Made by a program: the position numbers and the translations under genes. Of a DNA stretch of 33,471 bases, positions 22,138-30,511 are shown piece by piece. Position 1 is the stretch's first letter. Each line of letters starts with the position of its first letter. This stretch comes from WJKP01 sp964531215 (GTDB taxonomy: Bacteria; Patescibacteriota; Patescibacteriia; CAIXNZ01). Location of the stretch: assembly GCA_964531215.1 (NCBI GenBank), contig CAZHFK010000006.1, positions 1 through 33,471 of the forward strand. The letters run 5' to 3'. The notes below the pieces were generated by a model. The model was not told the DNA's origin. It saw nothing but the letters and a program-made list of their open reading frames with translations, and did not search any database.

Positions 22138-22161
22138 AAAAGGGCTTTTTCAAGCCCTTTT
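22138..22161 (+). terminator. rnpB terminator
   Basis: AAAAGGGCTT (22138-22147) and AAGCCCTTTT (22152-22161) form a 10-bp stem with a 4-nt loop and a T-run in the right arm. It lies 17 nt before the start of the sugar transferase gene, which therefore may depend on read-through or an unseen promoter. Confidence 0.85.
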
Positions 22162-22178
22162 AATTTAACCGATAATTT

Positions 22179-23600
22179 ATGAAAAAAACCGATCTTATTT
22201 TTGCAACAATTTTAATCCCTTTGGACTTTTTAATGCTGATTCTGGCGGCTTTAACCGCTTATTGTCTAAGGGGCGAATCTTTTGTAACAGAAATAAAACC
22301 GCTTATTTATGACTTGTCTGTCGGTCAATATTTAAGTTGGGCTTTTTTGGTTGCTTTAATTTGGTTGGTTATTTTTGCCTTTGCCGGTCTTTATGCGATT
22401 AAAACCGACCGTAAATTTAGCGAAGAATTTTCTAAAATATTTTTAGCTTGTTCAACCGGTGTTTTAACAATTATTGTGGCTATCTTTTTACAACGCGAAA
22501 TTTTTTCTTCACGTTTTATTATTTTAACTGCTTGGCTGTTTTCTATCATTTATGTAACAATCGGTCGGATTATTATTTATAAAGCGCAAAAAGCCTTACT
22601 TAAACTCGGTTTAGGCGCCAAGCGAATAATTATTATCGGTGCTGATAAAAATACCAATACTATTATAAAAACCTTAAACCAAAAACCAGAATTAGGTTAT
22701 AAAGTTATTAAATCTTTTAGTAATTTTAATTTAGAAATTAAACAACAAATTCTAAATTTACATAAAAAAGAATGGATTGATGAAATTATTCAGGCTGATC
22801 CCAATTTACTAAAAAATAAAACCCTTGATTTAATTGATTTTACAGAAGCCAATAATATTATTTTTAGATTTTCAGCTGATATTTTCAAAACAAAAACCAG
22901 CCGTTTAGAAATAGATACTTTAGCCGGCATACCGATTTTTGAAATCAAAAAAACAAAATTAGAAGGCTGGGGGCGGGTTTATAAAAGAATTTTTGATATT
23001 ATCGGTTCTTTAATCTTAATTATCTTAACTTCACCAATAATGATAATTACGGCTATTGCCATTAAATTAGATTCCAAAGGTCCGGTCTTTTTCAGCAAAC
23101 TGGATAATGACCAACCAGTCAAAAGAGTCGGACAATACGCTAAGACATTTAATTATTTTAAATTTCGTTCAATGGTTCATCAATCAGATTCATTAAGATA
23201 TTCACGGGCTTTAAAAGAAAAAAATATTAGGAAAGATTCTCCTTTATTTAAAGTCAAAGACGATCCAAGAATTACCAAAGTTGGTAAATTTATTCGTAAA
23301 TATAGCATTGACGAATTACCCGAATTATTTTTGGTTTTAATGGGTAAAATGAGTTTAGTGGGGCCCCGTCCTCATTATCCCGAAGAAGTTGCCAATTATA
23401 AAGATTTACATAAAAGAGTTCTGGATATTAAACCGGGTATTACTGGTATGGCGCAAATTTCCGGCCGTTCCGATTTAAGCTTTGATGAAGAAGTTAAATT
23501 AGATACTTATTATATTGAAAACTGGTCTTTATGGCTGGATATTCAAATACTTTTAAAAACACCAAAAGTAGTTTTATTCCCTAAAAGAGAAGCTTTATAA
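22179..23600 (+). CDS. Polyprenyl-phosphate sugar-1-phosphate transferase (WcaJ/WbaP-like)
   Basis: 473 residues. Four membrane segments lie in the first 140 residues, then a CoA-binding-like (Rossmann) middle domain with IIIIGADKNTNTIIKTL near 150, then the catalytic domain: KRIFDIIGSLILIILTSP (about 268-285, hairpin-membrane segment), KFRSM, DELPELFLVLMGKMSLVGPRPHYPEE (about 385-410) and the ending GITGMAQISGR. This family starts surface glycan synthesis by moving a sugar-1-phosphate from UDP-sugar onto undecaprenyl phosphate. It heads the glycan block with three GT4 genes. The sugar is not predictable. No SD. Confidence 0.93.
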   Translation: MKKTDLIFATILIPLDFLMLILAALTAYCLRGESFVTEIKPLIYDLSVGQYLSWAFLVALIWLVIFAFAGLYAIKTDRKFSEEFSKIFLACSTGVLTIIVAIFLQREIFSSRFIILTAWLFSIIYVTIGRIIIYKAQKALLKLGLGAKRIIIIGADKNTNTIIKTLNQKPELGYKVIKSFSNFNLEIKQQILNLHKKEWIDEIIQADPNLLKNKTLDLIDFTEANNIIFRFSADIFKTKTSRLEIDTLAGIPIFEIKKTKLEGWGRVYKRIFDIIGSLILIILTSPIMIITAIAIKLDSKGPVFFSKLDNDQPVKRVGQYAKTFNYFKFRSMVHQSDSLRYSRALKEKNIRKDSPLFKVKDDPRITKVGKFIRKYSIDELPELFLVLMGKMSLVGPRPHYPEEVANYKDLHKRVLDIKPGITGMAQISGRSDLSFDEEVKLDTYYIENWSLWLDIQILLKTPKVVLFPKREAL

Positions 23601-23667
23601 TATAGTCATTTATTATTAGATGATAAAACTTGTTTGGTTATCAATCTAGAAGTTATTGCCGTGTTTA

Positions 23668-23693
23668 AAAACAGCTGATCAGGCTGTTTTTTT
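23668..23693 (+). terminator. Terminator after the sugar transferase gene
   Basis: AAAACAGC (23668-23675) and GCTGTTTT (23683-23690) form an 8-bp stem with a 7-nt loop, and T continues to 23693. The next gene starts at 23770. Confidence 0.8.
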
Positions 23694-23753
23694 GTCTTTA
23701 AAAAACTCTTTGGGATTACTTGATTTTTATGCTTAAATAAGCTAAGATACGAA

Positions 23754-23759
23754 TATACT
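23754..23759 (+). promoter_or_regulatory. Candidate -10 box, start-proximal
   Basis: TATACT at 23754-23759 ends 10 nt before the ATG at 23770; no good -35 is seen at 17 nt. Together with the terminator just upstream it suggests a new transcript, probably leaderless, that covers the following glycosyltransferase genes. Confidence 0.4.
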
Positions 23760-23769
23760 ATTTATTATT

Positions 23770-24234
23770 ATGAACGCAGAAAAATTACAGACAATTATTC
23801 AAAAAATAGTCCAAGAATCAGCTAAATTAAAAAATAAACATACCACAGCCAAAGCTGCTCCTGTTAATTATGCCTGCATTTTTTCACAAAACAAGCAGGA
23901 ATATGACGAATTATTAGTAGCCGCCCATAAAATCGGAAAAATTATTAAAGAAACACCGACTGGTTTTCTTTTTCAAATTGAACCAATACAAACCAGTGCG
24001 GGTGTTTTAAAATTATTAAAAATTCGCCTGCCTGATAAAACCAGACTTGAACTTGGTGACGCCGATTTCACAATTGATAATTTTTTTGAATTTGAAAAAA
24101 AATATTTATCAAAAAAAGCCTTTAAGTTAATTTCAAAAGAAAATTTTTATATGATTGAACTAAGGGATCCAGAATTTAATGTTAGAACATATTTCTCAAA
24201 CCCACCATTAGACAAGCAAATTGGTATTACTTAA
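23770..24234 (+). CDS. Conserved-looking hypothetical protein, 154 residues
   Basis: I do not recognise a named family. A short helical start is followed by a compact alpha/beta domain with the stretch NYACIFSQNKQEYDELLVAAHKIG (about 33-56), then TPTGFLFQIEP, and a C-terminal run with FKLISKENFYMIELRDPEFNVRTYFSNPP (about 117-145). No signal or membrane segment. It leads the glycosyltransferase genes with a 35-nt gap. The overall feel is that of a small soluble enzyme or binding domain; no function is proposed. Confidence 0.75.
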   Translation: MNAEKLQTIIQKIVQESAKLKNKHTTAKAAPVNYACIFSQNKQEYDELLVAAHKIGKIIKETPTGFLFQIEPIQTSAGVLKLLKIRLPDKTRLELGDADFTIDNFFEFEKKYLSKKAFKLISKENFYMIELRDPEFNVRTYFSNPPLDKQIGIT

Positions 24235-24269
24235 TAAACCAATCCACAAATTCACCAATAAACTAAACT

Positions 24270-25370
24270 ATGAAAGTTGCGCTATTACATGACTATCTTA
24301 ATCAAGCCGGAGGGGCTGAAAGAGTTTTGCTGGCTTTGGCAGAACTTTTTCCTGACGCACCGATTTATACTTTAATCCATGATAAAAAAAGATTAGCTGG
24401 TTTTGATAATAAAAATATTAGGACTTCTTTTTTACAAAAAATGCCACTGGCCAGCTCCAAAATTCGCTGGTATTTACCTTTAATGCCGGTGGCTGTTGAA
24501 CAGCTTGATTTAAGTGATTATGATGTGGTAATTTCTTCGTCTTCAGCTTTAATTAAGGGTATTATTACTCATCCTCGCACTCTACATATTTGTTACTGTT
24601 ATACTCCAACTCGCTATCTTTGGTCTGATACTCATCAATATCCCAAAGATATTCCTGAAGGCAAATTAGTCAAACATGTCCTGCCTGTCTTTTTAAGCAA
24701 ATTAAGGCAATGGGATCATTTAGCTGCTCAAAGAGTTGATCACTTTGTGGCACAATCAAATTTTATTGCTCAAAGAATCAAAAATTATTATAACCGTGAC
24801 AGTTCGGCAATCATTCATCCGCCCACTGATACTGAAAATTTTTATATTTCTAACGAACTTGGGGATTACTATCTATTAATCTCCAGGTTAAAACCTTATA
24901 AAAAAGTGGATTTGGCAGTTAAAGCTTTTAACAAGCTCAATATCCCATTAAAAATAATTGGCATTGGAGAAGAAGAACAAAAACTTAAAAAAATCGCCAA
25001 ACCCAATATTGAATTTTTAGGACACGTTTCAGAAGACGAAAAAAGAAAACTGCTTTCTCAATGTTTAGCTTTAATTCACCCACAAGAAGAAGATTACGGA
25101 TTAACCCCAATAGAAGCCATGGCTTCTGGCCGGCCAGTAATTGCTTATCAAGGCGGTGGTGCTTTAGAAACGGTTAGTGATAATAAAACCGGCAAATTTT
25201 TCAATGAACAAACTTGGGAGGCTTTAATTGATACGGTTATTAAATTTGAACCTAATAATTATAATCCTCCAGAAATAAAAAATCATGCTGAAAAATTTAA
25301 TTCTAATAATTTTTATCATCAAATCAAAAATTTCGTTACAAAAACTTACGAAAAATTTAAATCTTCCTAA
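24270..25370 (+). CDS. GT4 glycosyltransferase (WbaZ-like mannosyltransferase type)
   Basis: 366 residues. The opening KVALLHDYLNQAGGAERVLLALAELFPDAPIYTL (about residues 2-35) is the typical start of WbaZ-type GT4 enzymes; the first-domain motif RTLHICYCYTPTRYLWSD is near 107-124. The C-terminal domain has LISRLKPYKKVDLAVKAF near 200, then HPQEEDYGLTPIEAMASGRPVIAY (about 268-291), the E-x7-E-like nucleotide-sugar site. It transfers a sugar, possibly mannose, to a lipid-linked glycan at the inner membrane. No SD. The next gene starts 2 nt after its stop. Confidence 0.9.
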   Translation: MKVALLHDYLNQAGGAERVLLALAELFPDAPIYTLIHDKKRLAGFDNKNIRTSFLQKMPLASSKIRWYLPLMPVAVEQLDLSDYDVVISSSSALIKGIITHPRTLHICYCYTPTRYLWSDTHQYPKDIPEGKLVKHVLPVFLSKLRQWDHLAAQRVDHFVAQSNFIAQRIKNYYNRDSSAIIHPPTDTENFYISNELGDYYLLISRLKPYKKVDLAVKAFNKLNIPLKIIGIGEEEQKLKKIAKPNIEFLGHVSEDEKRKLLSQCLALIHPQEEDYGLTPIEAMASGRPVIAYQGGGALETVSDNKTGKFFNEQTWEALIDTVIKFEPNNYNPPEIKNHAEKFNSNNFYHQIKNFVTKTYEKFKSS

Positions 25371-25372
25371 TA

Positions 25373-26539
25373 ATGCCTAACAATAATAATCATCCCATGA
25401 CAATAGGAATAGACGTCCGTTGTTTAATGCATAAAAATTATTCCGGAGTAGCCGAATACACCTATAATTTATTAACTCATTTATTTAAAGCTGATCCGCA
25501 AAATTCATATAAACTTTTTTATAATTCCAAAACAAATGTTTCGGCCACTTTACCGAAATTTGATCAACCAAATGTAAAATATCAAGGATTTGAATATCCC
25601 AATAAACTTTTAAATTTAAGCTTTAAATTTTTGAATTATCCCAAAATTGATCAGATCATCAAAGGTGCTGATGTTTTTTTCTTACCAAATCTGATTTTTT
25701 CGGCCCTATCGGCTAATTGCCAAAAAATTATTACTATCCATGACCTATCATTTGAACTTTTCCCTAATTTCTTTTCTTATAAACGCAATTTATGGCACAA
25801 AATCATTAATCCTAAAAAAATAATAAATAATTGTGACAAAGTTATTGCTGTTTCTCAAAATACAAAAATTGATTTAATAAATTTATATGACATACCCGCT
25901 GATAAAATTGAAGTTGTCCACTCAGGTGTTGATCATCAATTATATAACAAAATAAATGAACAAACAAAATTCAAATTAATCAAAGAAAAATATAAACTAC
26001 CAAATGATTTTATTCTATATTTGGGTACTATTGAACCTCGTAAAAATATAGAAGGGATTATTCAGGCTTTTAATTTATTTAAAGAACAAAATTCAAAATT
26101 TAAACATTTAAAATTAATTATTGCCGGGGATAAAGGCTGGAAATATGAAAAAGTCTTTGATTTGGCTCAAAAATCTCCATATAAACAAGATATTAAATTT
26201 ATTGGTTATGTCAGCCGACAAGATAAGCCATTATTATATAATTTGTCTAAAATTTTTTTATTCCCTTCTTTTTATGAAGGCTTTGGCTTACCGGTTTTAG
26301 AAGCCCAAGCCTGCGGGACTCCTGTAATTGCCGGGCTAAATTCAGCTTTCCCTGAAATTTTAAAAAACAGCGCATTATTGATAAACCCTGATAATTTAAA
26401 TGAAATCAGCCAAGCAATCAAAGAACTACTAACCGGAAAAAATCTCTATCAAGAACTGATGACCAAAGGTTTAGACAATGTTAAAAATTTTACCTGGGAT
26501 AAAACAGCCCAAAAAACTTTAAAAATTTTAAAGGCCTAA
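25373..26539 (+). CDS. GT4 glycosyltransferase
   Basis: 388 residues. The N-terminal domain begins IGIDVRCLMHKNYSGVAEYTYNLL; the C-terminal donor-binding domain shows LGTIEPRKNIEGIIQAF near 220, then FPSFYEGFGLPVLEAQACGTPVIAG (about 300-324), a clear GT4 signature. An ATG at 25397 matches the usual family start and is an alternative to 25373. It lies 2 nt after the previous glycosyltransferase, so both are made from one transcript. Acceptor and sugar are unknown. Confidence 0.9.
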   Translation: MPNNNNHPMTIGIDVRCLMHKNYSGVAEYTYNLLTHLFKADPQNSYKLFYNSKTNVSATLPKFDQPNVKYQGFEYPNKLLNLSFKFLNYPKIDQIIKGADVFFLPNLIFSALSANCQKIITIHDLSFELFPNFFSYKRNLWHKIINPKKIINNCDKVIAVSQNTKIDLINLYDIPADKIEVVHSGVDHQLYNKINEQTKFKLIKEKYKLPNDFILYLGTIEPRKNIEGIIQAFNLFKEQNSKFKHLKLIIAGDKGWKYEKVFDLAQKSPYKQDIKFIGYVSRQDKPLLYNLSKIFLFPSFYEGFGLPVLEAQACGTPVIAGLNSAFPEILKNSALLINPDNLNEISQAIKELLTGKNLYQELMTKGLDNVKNFTWDKTAQKTLKILKA

Positions 26540-26592
26540 TGAATTTATTTTCAGGATTAACTTACTAACATCTACCGCCTAATTACCAATAT

Positions 26593-27720
26593 ATGTCTAA
26601 AATCGGCATTGATGCCAGGATGTATGGCAAACAAGTTTCAGGTATCGGTACTTATATCAAAAATATTACCGAACAAATTTTTGAATTGGATAAAAAAAAT
26701 AATTATTATATTTTTTTGTTAGAACCGATTTTCTCCCAATATCAAGTTCCGCATGATAAAATCCATAAAATAAAAGTAAGCTCAGCTTGGTATTCATATA
26801 AAGAGCAAACTAAATTTTTAAATAAACTTAATCGATATAAGCTGGATTTAATGCACTTTCCTCATTTTAATGCGCCTATTTTTTATAATCGCAAAAGACT
26901 TCAGACCATTCACGACATAACCCCCAAAATTTTCCCCGGCCATAAACAAAAATCATGGTGGCGTAAATTTGCTTATAATTTAACTATAAAAACCAGCCTT
27001 AAAAAATCAGCCAAAATTATTACTATTTCCAATAACACTAAAAAGGATTTAATTGATTATTTTCAGGTACCAGAAGATAAAATTACCATTACTTATCTGG
27101 GTATAGAAAAACAGTTTAAACTTATTGAAAATTATGATAAAATAAAAGAGCTAAAAGATAAATATGGCATTACCAAGCCTTATATATTTTTTATTAGTGC
27201 TTGGCGTAACCATAAAAATTTTGAAGGCCTGATCAGGGCTTTTGAATTATTAAAAACCGAATATAACTTTGATTATCAATTAATTTTGGGTGGCACAGCT
27301 GATCCATATTATCCCAAAATAAACAAAACAATTGATCAATCAAAATTTAAAAACGACATTATTACTCCGGGCTTCATTACTGATAAAGAACTGCCTTTAT
27401 TTTATAATGCTGCTGAATTATTCGTAATCCCTTCTTTTTATGAAGGTTTTGGCATAATCGGTCTTGAAGCAATGGCTTGCGGTACTCCGATTGTCTCGTC
27501 AAATTCGACTTGCTTGCCGGAAATTATGGGTGATGCGGCAATTTATTTTAAACCAAATGACACAAAGGAAATGGCTAAAAAAATTTACCAGGTACTGTCA
27601 GATAAAAATTTTAAAAACCAATTAATCACCCGCGGTTTTGAACAAATAAAAAAATATTCCTGGCAAAAATGTGCTCAAGAAACCTTAACTATTTATAAAC
27701 AACTACTTAATCAAGATTAA
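26593..27720 (+). CDS. GT4 glycosyltransferase
   Basis: 375 residues, close in layout to the preceding gene: KIGIDARMYGKQVSGIGTYIKNI at the start, HDITPKIFPGHKQKSWWRK (about 109-127), FFISAWRNHKNFEGLIRAF near 200, then IPSFYEGFGIIGLEAMACGTPIVSS (about 279-303). The similarity suggests the two arose by duplication. A 53-nt gap without a promoter separates them. It likely extends the same surface glycan. Confidence 0.9.
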   Translation: MSKIGIDARMYGKQVSGIGTYIKNITEQIFELDKKNNYYIFLLEPIFSQYQVPHDKIHKIKVSSAWYSYKEQTKFLNKLNRYKLDLMHFPHFNAPIFYNRKRLQTIHDITPKIFPGHKQKSWWRKFAYNLTIKTSLKKSAKIITISNNTKKDLIDYFQVPEDKITITYLGIEKQFKLIENYDKIKELKDKYGITKPYIFFISAWRNHKNFEGLIRAFELLKTEYNFDYQLILGGTADPYYPKINKTIDQSKFKNDIITPGFITDKELPLFYNAAELFVIPSFYEGFGIIGLEAMACGTPIVSSNSTCLPEIMGDAAIYFKPNDTKEMAKKIYQVLSDKNFKNQLITRGFEQIKKYSWQKCAQETLTIYKQLLNQD

Positions 27721-27734
27721 TACTCAAAAATCCC

Positions 27735-30509
27735 ATGCCAAAAGCCAAAACAAAAAAAACCACAAAGCAAGAAACGACAACAAAAAAAAGAACAATTAAA
27801 AAAACGACTGCCCGAAAATCAACCGCAAAATCTACGCCAAAGAAAAAAAATACAGCCGTAAAATCAAACAAAGGGAAAACCGGCAAACAAACTAAAAAAA
27901 CAGCTACTCGTAAAAAAGTTGTCAAACAAAAAAAATCACCTACTAAAAAAACGCCCGTTAATAAAAATATAAGCAAAAAAAACGGCAAATCTTTGCTTAC
28001 AAAAAAAACCGCAAAGAAAAAACAAGGCACAAATTCAATAAGTAAAACGGGGTCAAAAAATAAAAACTTAAAAAAATCAAAAATAACTGATTCCGCTCCC
28101 CAATTACAAAAAATTACAAGCAAAAAAAATTTTATTAAAAAACAAAAAACACCGATTTCACCTTACGTTTTAGACCTTAAATCAATTCAGACCGAGCATG
28201 AACAAGAAAAACAATTAGAAAATCAACAAGCTCAAAATATTTCCCAGGAATTATTAACCAAATTTAATAAACAAAAAAACAAACTATACGAAAAATTTCA
28301 GACTGAAACCAATAAAAAACCCGAATTAAAAAATAAATTTAACTTTCCCAAATTACAAATCAAGCTACCCAAAATCAGACTACCGAAATTCACATTACCA
28401 AAATTAAAAAGGCCAAAAGTAAATCTACCTCAATTAAATTTACCAAAATTCAAACCATTGGAAATCAAAATAGGATCTATAAGTATTCCGGCTTATTGGC
28501 AAAAAACTATTTTAGCTTTTGCTATTTTTTGTTTTATTTTTGTTTTGCCTTTTAATCTTTATAATTATTATCAAAAACTGCAAGGCAAAAAAAATACTGT
28601 TTTACAGCAAACCGCACAAGCGATTTGGCATTTAACTATTTCGCAAAAAGCCGCCTCTGCCCAAGATTTCTACTATACTCAATTTGAACTACAAGAAGCC
28701 AGCAATGATTTTAAAGCAGCCCAAAACGAACTTGCAAATATAAACTTATTAACTAAAAATGCCATAAAATTATTCCCATCGATTAATAAACAATTTATTA
28801 CGGCACAAAAACTAATCAGTGTTGGCGAAACTTTATCAAGAAGCGCAGCCATGGTCACTGCAACAATTGAATCTATTGAACTTAACAATGAACTTGATTC
28901 TTTGAATTTAACAGCTAAACTAAAAAAAATAAACAATGATTTTAATTTGATACTCCCTGACTTAAAAAAAGCCAACAATCAATTACAAGAAATTCATATT
29001 GAAGAATTACCACTGGAACATCAATCAAAAGTAAAAAAATTACAACAAGCCTTGCCACTTTTAGTTAAAAATATTGATAATTTTGCTTCTTCCTCTGATT
29101 TACTTTTAACTTTATTGGGGGAAGACACAAAAAAAAGATATTTATTTCTTTTTCAAAATAATAATGAATTGAGACCGACCGGCGGATTTATTGGCAGTTT
29201 TGCTTTGGTTGATATTGACCAGGGTAATATTCAAAAAATAAATATTCCTGGCGGTGGTCCATATGACTTAAGAGCCGGATTAAAAGTTAATATGGAATCA
29301 CCAAAACCTCTTCATATTATGAATCCACGCTGGGAATTTCAAGATGCTAATTGGTTTGCCGACCTACCCACTTCGGCTGATAAATTAATCTGGTTTTATG
29401 AAAAAAGTGGCGGGCCAACTGTTGATGGGCTAGTTTTCATTAATGCCACATTTTTAGAAGAAATTTTAAAAATAATTGGTCCAATTGAATTAAATAACTA
29501 CAACAAAACCATTACAGCTGATAATTTTTTCCAAGAAATCCAAACAAATGTTGAATTGGAATATGATAAAAGTATTAATAAACCCAAACAAATAATCGCT
29601 GACTTAACACCAAGAATTATCAATAAACTTTTAAATTCCGATAAAAAACAGTTTTCTGAAATTTTAAACATTATCCTAAATGCCTTAAATGAAAAAGAAA
29701 TACAGCTTTATTTTACCAATTACAGTTTAGAAAAAATTGTCTTGCAAAATAATTGGGGCGGGCAATTAAAGGAAACCGATAAGGATTATTTAAATATCAT
29801 CAGCACTAATATCGCCGGAGAAAAAACCGATGCAAAGATTGAACAAACAGCTGATTTAAATGTGGAAATACAGCCAGACGGTTCTATTATCAACACCCTA
29901 AAAATCACAAAAACACATAGCGGTGAATCTGGTGAAAATTTTTATGGAGTACCCAATGTTGATTATCTAAGAATCTATACCCCCAAAGACAGTAAACTTA
30001 TCAATGCCTCTGGGTTTGATCGGATGGAACCCGAACTTTTTGAAATAATTAATCCGGAAATTTATCAAAAAGATGAAATGTTGGCTTTTATTGACATGAC
30101 AAAAAAAATTGATGAACAAAGCCAAACCGAGATATTTACCGAGAATAATAAAACGGTTTTTGCCAATTGGCTTAAAATAAATCCCGGGCAAACTAAAACA
30201 GTGACCTTGAAATACAAATTGCCATTTACAATTGATTTGACAATGAATAATGAAAACTTAAATTATTTGGACTTCTTGAAAACCGAATTTAATTTAAACA
30301 AAGAAACAGATCAAACTGAAAATTATAATTTACTCTGGCAGAAACAATCTGGTAAAAACTTTGAGATAAATCTAAATATTAAATTCCCCAAAAATCTGAA
30401 TTATCAAATGATTTATCCGAATAATTTAAATCAAACCAATAATACTTTTAATTATCATGATTTATTAAATACTGATAAATTTTTTGTTACATCTTTTAGT
30501 TTAAAATAA
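27735..30509 (+). CDS. DUF4012 surface protein with Lys-rich cytoplasmic tail
   Basis: 924 residues. The first 130 are extremely rich in Lys, Thr and Ala, like a histone H1 tail. Residues about 195-240 hold tandem LPK-type repeats (LPKIRLPKFTLPKLKRPKVNLPQ). One membrane segment is at about 255-277 (TILAFAIFCFIFVLPFNLYNYY). The rest is extracytoplasmic and includes the DUF4012 signature YLFLFQNNNELRPTGGFIGSF (about 468-488). DUF4012 has no known function; it is frequent in Patescibacteria and actinobacteria and often lies by glycan genes. This gene starts 14 nt after a glycosyltransferase and is followed after 2 nt by another Lys-rich anchored protein. No SD. Confidence 0.88.
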   Translation: MPKAKTKKTTKQETTTKKRTIKKTTARKSTAKSTPKKKNTAVKSNKGKTGKQTKKTATRKKVVKQKKSPTKKTPVNKNISKKNGKSLLTKKTAKKKQGTNSISKTGSKNKNLKKSKITDSAPQLQKITSKKNFIKKQKTPISPYVLDLKSIQTEHEQEKQLENQQAQNISQELLTKFNKQKNKLYEKFQTETNKKPELKNKFNFPKLQIKLPKIRLPKFTLPKLKRPKVNLPQLNLPKFKPLEIKIGSISIPAYWQKTILAFAIFCFIFVLPFNLYNYYQKLQGKKNTVLQQTAQAIWHLTISQKAASAQDFYYTQFELQEASNDFKAAQNELANINLLTKNAIKLFPSINKQFITAQKLISVGETLSRSAAMVTATIESIELNNELDSLNLTAKLKKINNDFNLILPDLKKANNQLQEIHIEELPLEHQSKVKKLQQALPLLVKNIDNFASSSDLLLTLLGEDTKKRYLFLFQNNNELRPTGGFIGSFALVDIDQGNIQKINIPGGGPYDLRAGLKVNMESPKPLHIMNPRWEFQDANWFADLPTSADKLIWFYEKSGGPTVDGLVFINATFLEEILKIIGPIELNNYNKTITADNFFQEIQTNVELEYDKSINKPKQIIADLTPRIINKLLNSDKKQFSEILNIILNALNEKEIQLYFTNYSLEKIVLQNNWGGQLKETDKDYLNIISTNIAGEKTDAKIEQTADLNVEIQPDGSIINTLKITKTHSGESGENFYGVPNVDYLRIYTPKDSKLINASGFDRMEPELFEIINPEIYQKDEMLAFIDMTKKIDEQSQTEIFTENNKTVFANWLKINPGQTKTVTLKYKLPFTIDLTMNNENLNYLDFLKTEFNLNKETDQTENYNLLWQKQSGKNFEINLNIKFPKNLNYQMIYPNNLNQTNNTFNYHDLLNTDKFFVTSFSLK

Positions 30510-30511
30510 TT

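Noticed and set aside
27707..28123. Open minus-strand frame of 138 codons, rich in Phe and Val
   Set aside because: It is the mirror of the Lys-rich tail of the DUF4012 gene (AAA codons read as TTT) and has no start signal of its own.
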